Assembly (NCBI GenBank): GCA_029935695.1 | Contig: JAOZJV010000225.1 | Coordinates: 1-6,462, forward strand | Length of the DNA: 6,462 nt | Origin: Candidatus Krumholzibacteriia bacterium | GTDB lineage: Bacteria > Krumholzibacteriota > Krumholzibacteriia > LZORAL124-64-63 | Direction: 5' to 3' | Shown here: piece by piece, positions 5,118 to 6,462 of the stretch | Layout of the letters: every line of letters begins with the position of its first letter | How positions within the stretch are numbered: the first letter of the stretch is position 1 | Made by a program: the position numbers and the translations under genes | Notes under the pieces: generated by a model | What the model was told of the DNA's origin: nothing | What the model saw: only the letters and a program-made list of their open reading frames with translations | Databases searched by the model: none

Positions 5118-6462
5118 ATGATGTTCGAATTTGCCGACGAAGTGCGGCGTTTAACGGATATCAGAGTGGCTGGAGTCGGCGGTGCCGGTGGCAATGCTGT
5201 TAATCGAATGATGACAGCAGGCCTCAGTGGTGTCGAGTTCCTGGCCCTTAACACGGATCTTCAGGCTCTTGCTGAAAATCATGCTCACCACAACATGCAG
5301 ATAGGTGCTGAACTGACCGAAGGTCTCGGCAGTGGTGGTAATCCTGAGGTTGGTGAGGGTGCTGCTGAAGAAGATCGCGACGAAATCCGTGAGGCTCTTA
5401 AAGGTGCCAACATGGTTTTTGTCACGGCAGGAATGGGCGGTGGCACCGGCACAGGTGCGGCTCCCGTGGTTGCCGAGATTGCCCGCAATCAGGGTGCCCT
5501 GACTGTTGGCATCGTCACCAAACCTTTTATTTTTGAGGGACACGTCCGCATGGCTCAGGCCGAAGCGGGCATTGCCCGGCTGCGCGAAGTGGTGGACACG
5601 CTCATTGTGGTGCCCAACCAGCGTCTGCTGGAAATCGTGCCCCCCAATACTTCCATGGACGAAGCTTTCCTGATTGCCGACCAGGTCCTTTACGAAGCGA
5701 CCCGAGGCATCTTTGAAATCATTTCCCGGCACGATACGCTGAATCTTGATTTTGCTGATGTCTGCGCCGTGATGCGTGGCATGGGCGTGGCCCTGATGGG
5801 CACGGGACGGGCCACAGGAGAAAACAGGGCACTGGAAGCTGCCCGGGCTGCCATCAAAAGCCCGCTGCTGGAAAATCTGGATATCCAAGGCAGCAAAGCG
5901 GTGCTGGTCAACATGCTTGGCGGAAATGTGGGGCTGCACGATACAGCCGAGGCCATGCAGTTTATTCAGGAAGCAGCCGGGGTCGATGCCCACGTTATTT
6001 TTGGGTATGGTGTTGACGAGAGTCTCGGCGAGACTCTGCAGGTGACGGTGATTGCCACCGGTTTCCAGGCCGAAAAGAACATTGCCGGGTCTGTCTCCAT
6101 GGCTGCTGCTGCAGTGAGTGAAGTGATTGCTGAACCAGAACCAGAACCAGAACCTGAAATGGAACCTGTGTTTGAAGATCCTCGGCATCAGAATCAAGTG
6201 ATGGTGGATGAGCCCCTGGTGGTGGACACTGTTGAAGAAACAGTGATTCCTGTTGAAGAGGAAGTTCCATTGGAGCAGGAGGAAATCCTGACGGCACCAA
6301 TGGATCCCGAACCCGAACCAGAACCAGAACCAGAAATTGAACCAGAACCACAGCTGGAGGTTATACCGGAGCCAGTGCAGGAAACCCTGCCACCAGCCGA
6401 AGAACCGGTTATTGAACCTGAGCCCATGGTTCAGGAAGTTGCTCCTCCCGCGTTCCTGACCT
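5118..6462 (+). CDS. ftsZ: FtsZ, tubulin-like division GTPase (3' end outside window)
   Basis: FtsZ polymerises at midcell in a GTP-dependent way and forms the division ring. The window contains 448 codons with no stop, so the gene continues beyond 6462. The globular core is canonical: GGAGGNAVN (21-29), NTDLQAL (45-51), T3 loop GLGSGGNPEVG (69-79), tubulin signature GGGTGTGAAP (107-116), TKPFIFEG (134-141), VVPNQRL (164-170), the catalytic T7 loop NLDFAD (209-214) and the end of the domain TVIATGF (310-316). N209, D211 and D214 keep the NxDxxD pattern needed for GTP hydrolysis. After residue 338 comes a linker of over 100 residues, acidic and proline-rich, with Glu-Pro repeats. The last residues (PPAFLT) resemble the start of the conserved C-terminal peptide (E. 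coli IPAFLRKQ), but the window ends there. The start is ATG 5118 (or 5121), with a very strong binding site and a typical FEFADE N-terminus. Confidence 0.97.
   Translation, partial: MMFEFADEVRRLTDIRVAGVGGAGGNAVNRMMTAGLSGVEFLALNTDLQALAENHAHHNMQIGAELTEGLGSGGNPEVGEGAAEEDRDEIREALKGANMVFVTAGMGGGTGTGAAPVVAEIARNQGALTVGIVTKPFIFEGHVRMAQAEAGIARLREVVDTLIVVPNQRLLEIVPPNTSMDEAFLIADQVLYEATRGIFEIISRHDTLNLDFADVCAVMRGMGVALMGTGRATGENRALEAARAAIKSPLLENLDIQGSKAVLVNMLGGNVGLHDTAEAMQFIQEAAGVDAHVIFGYGVDESLGETLQVTVIATGFQAEKNIAGSVSMAAAAVSEVIAEPEPEPEPEMEPVFEDPRHQNQVMVDEPLVVDTVEETVIPVEEEVPLEQEEILTAPMDPEPEPEPEPEIEPEPQLEVIPEPVQETLPPAEEPVIEPEPMVQEVAPPAFLT
6132..6155 (+). repeat. GAACCA hexanucleotide repeat in ftsZ linker, first tract
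   Basis: Four tandem copies of GAACCA (the last with T in place of A) encode Glu-Pro repeats at residues 339-346 of FtsZ, directly after the globular domain. The unit is in frame, so copy-number change would alter linker length in steps of two residues without a frameshift. Confidence 0.85.
6309..6350 (+). repeat. GAACCA hexanucleotide repeat in ftsZ linker, second tract
   Basis: Seven hexamer units, five of them exact GAACCA, one GAACCC and one GAAATT, encode residues 398-411 of FtsZ (Glu-Pro repeats with one Glu-Ile). It uses the same unit and the same codons as the tract at 6132, about 150 bases apart. Confidence 0.85.

Noticed and set aside
5151..6197. Long open frame of 348 codons on the - strand opposite ftsZ
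   Set aside because: It lies fully within the unmistakable ftsZ coding frame and its translation is an aromatic and His-rich mirror of ftsZ codons (for example repeated FWFW opposite GAACCA repeats). No binding site or family motif is seen. Similar antisense frames at 2216-2860, 2938-3684 and 3892-4764 are rejected for the same reason.
1..6462. Defence system, mobile element or other accessory module
   Set aside because: Every long coding frame is accounted for by a conserved division or cell wall gene. There are no transposase, integrase, terminal repeats or tRNA sequences.

Overview
The window is one same-strand stretch of a division and cell wall (dcw) cluster, all on the + strand: murD (3' end only), ftsW, murC, ftsQ, ftsA and ftsZ (5' part; the reading frame is still open at the window edge). 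Each gene is identified from family motifs read in the translations. There are no RNA genes, mobile elements or CRISPR arrays that I can support.

Layout: murD ends at 239 and overlaps the GTG start of ftsW by 8 bases. ftsW (232-1398) is followed after 34 bases by murC (1433-2854), whose stop overlaps the ftsQ start by one base. ftsQ (2854-3648) is followed after 39 bases by ftsA (3688-4935). A 182-base non-coding gap then separates ftsA from ftsZ (starts 5118). The gap holds a candidate promoter, an 11-bp hairpin and a very strong ribosome binding site. It is the only place where the operon is likely to be re-initiated or separately controlled.

How the genes work together: MurD and MurC are two of the cytoplasmic ligases that build the UDP-MurNAc peptide. 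FtsW is the septal SEDS glycan polymerase. FtsQ is the bitopic scaffold that links the early ring to the FtsW/FtsI synthase. FtsA anchors and organises FtsZ filaments at the membrane, and FtsZ is the tubulin-like GTPase that forms the ring.

Organism: the sequence is moderately GC-rich. FtsA and FtsQ next to Mur ligases fit a Gram-negative-type bacterium. The order murC-ftsQ-ftsA-ftsZ without murB or ddl resembles the Bacteroidota/FCB-type cluster more than the enterobacterial one. The absence of murG between ftsW and murC is unusual for both. Several conserved motifs are slightly divergent (FtsA phosphate-2 loop, FtsW loops), so a less-studied Gram-negative phylum is plausible, but I cannot name it from this sequence.

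Overall this is a core housekeeping region, and I see no undescribed system. The points worth a second look are the missing murG, the divergent FtsA nucleotide loop, the long Glu-Pro-repeat linker of FtsZ, and the structured ftsA-ftsZ gap.
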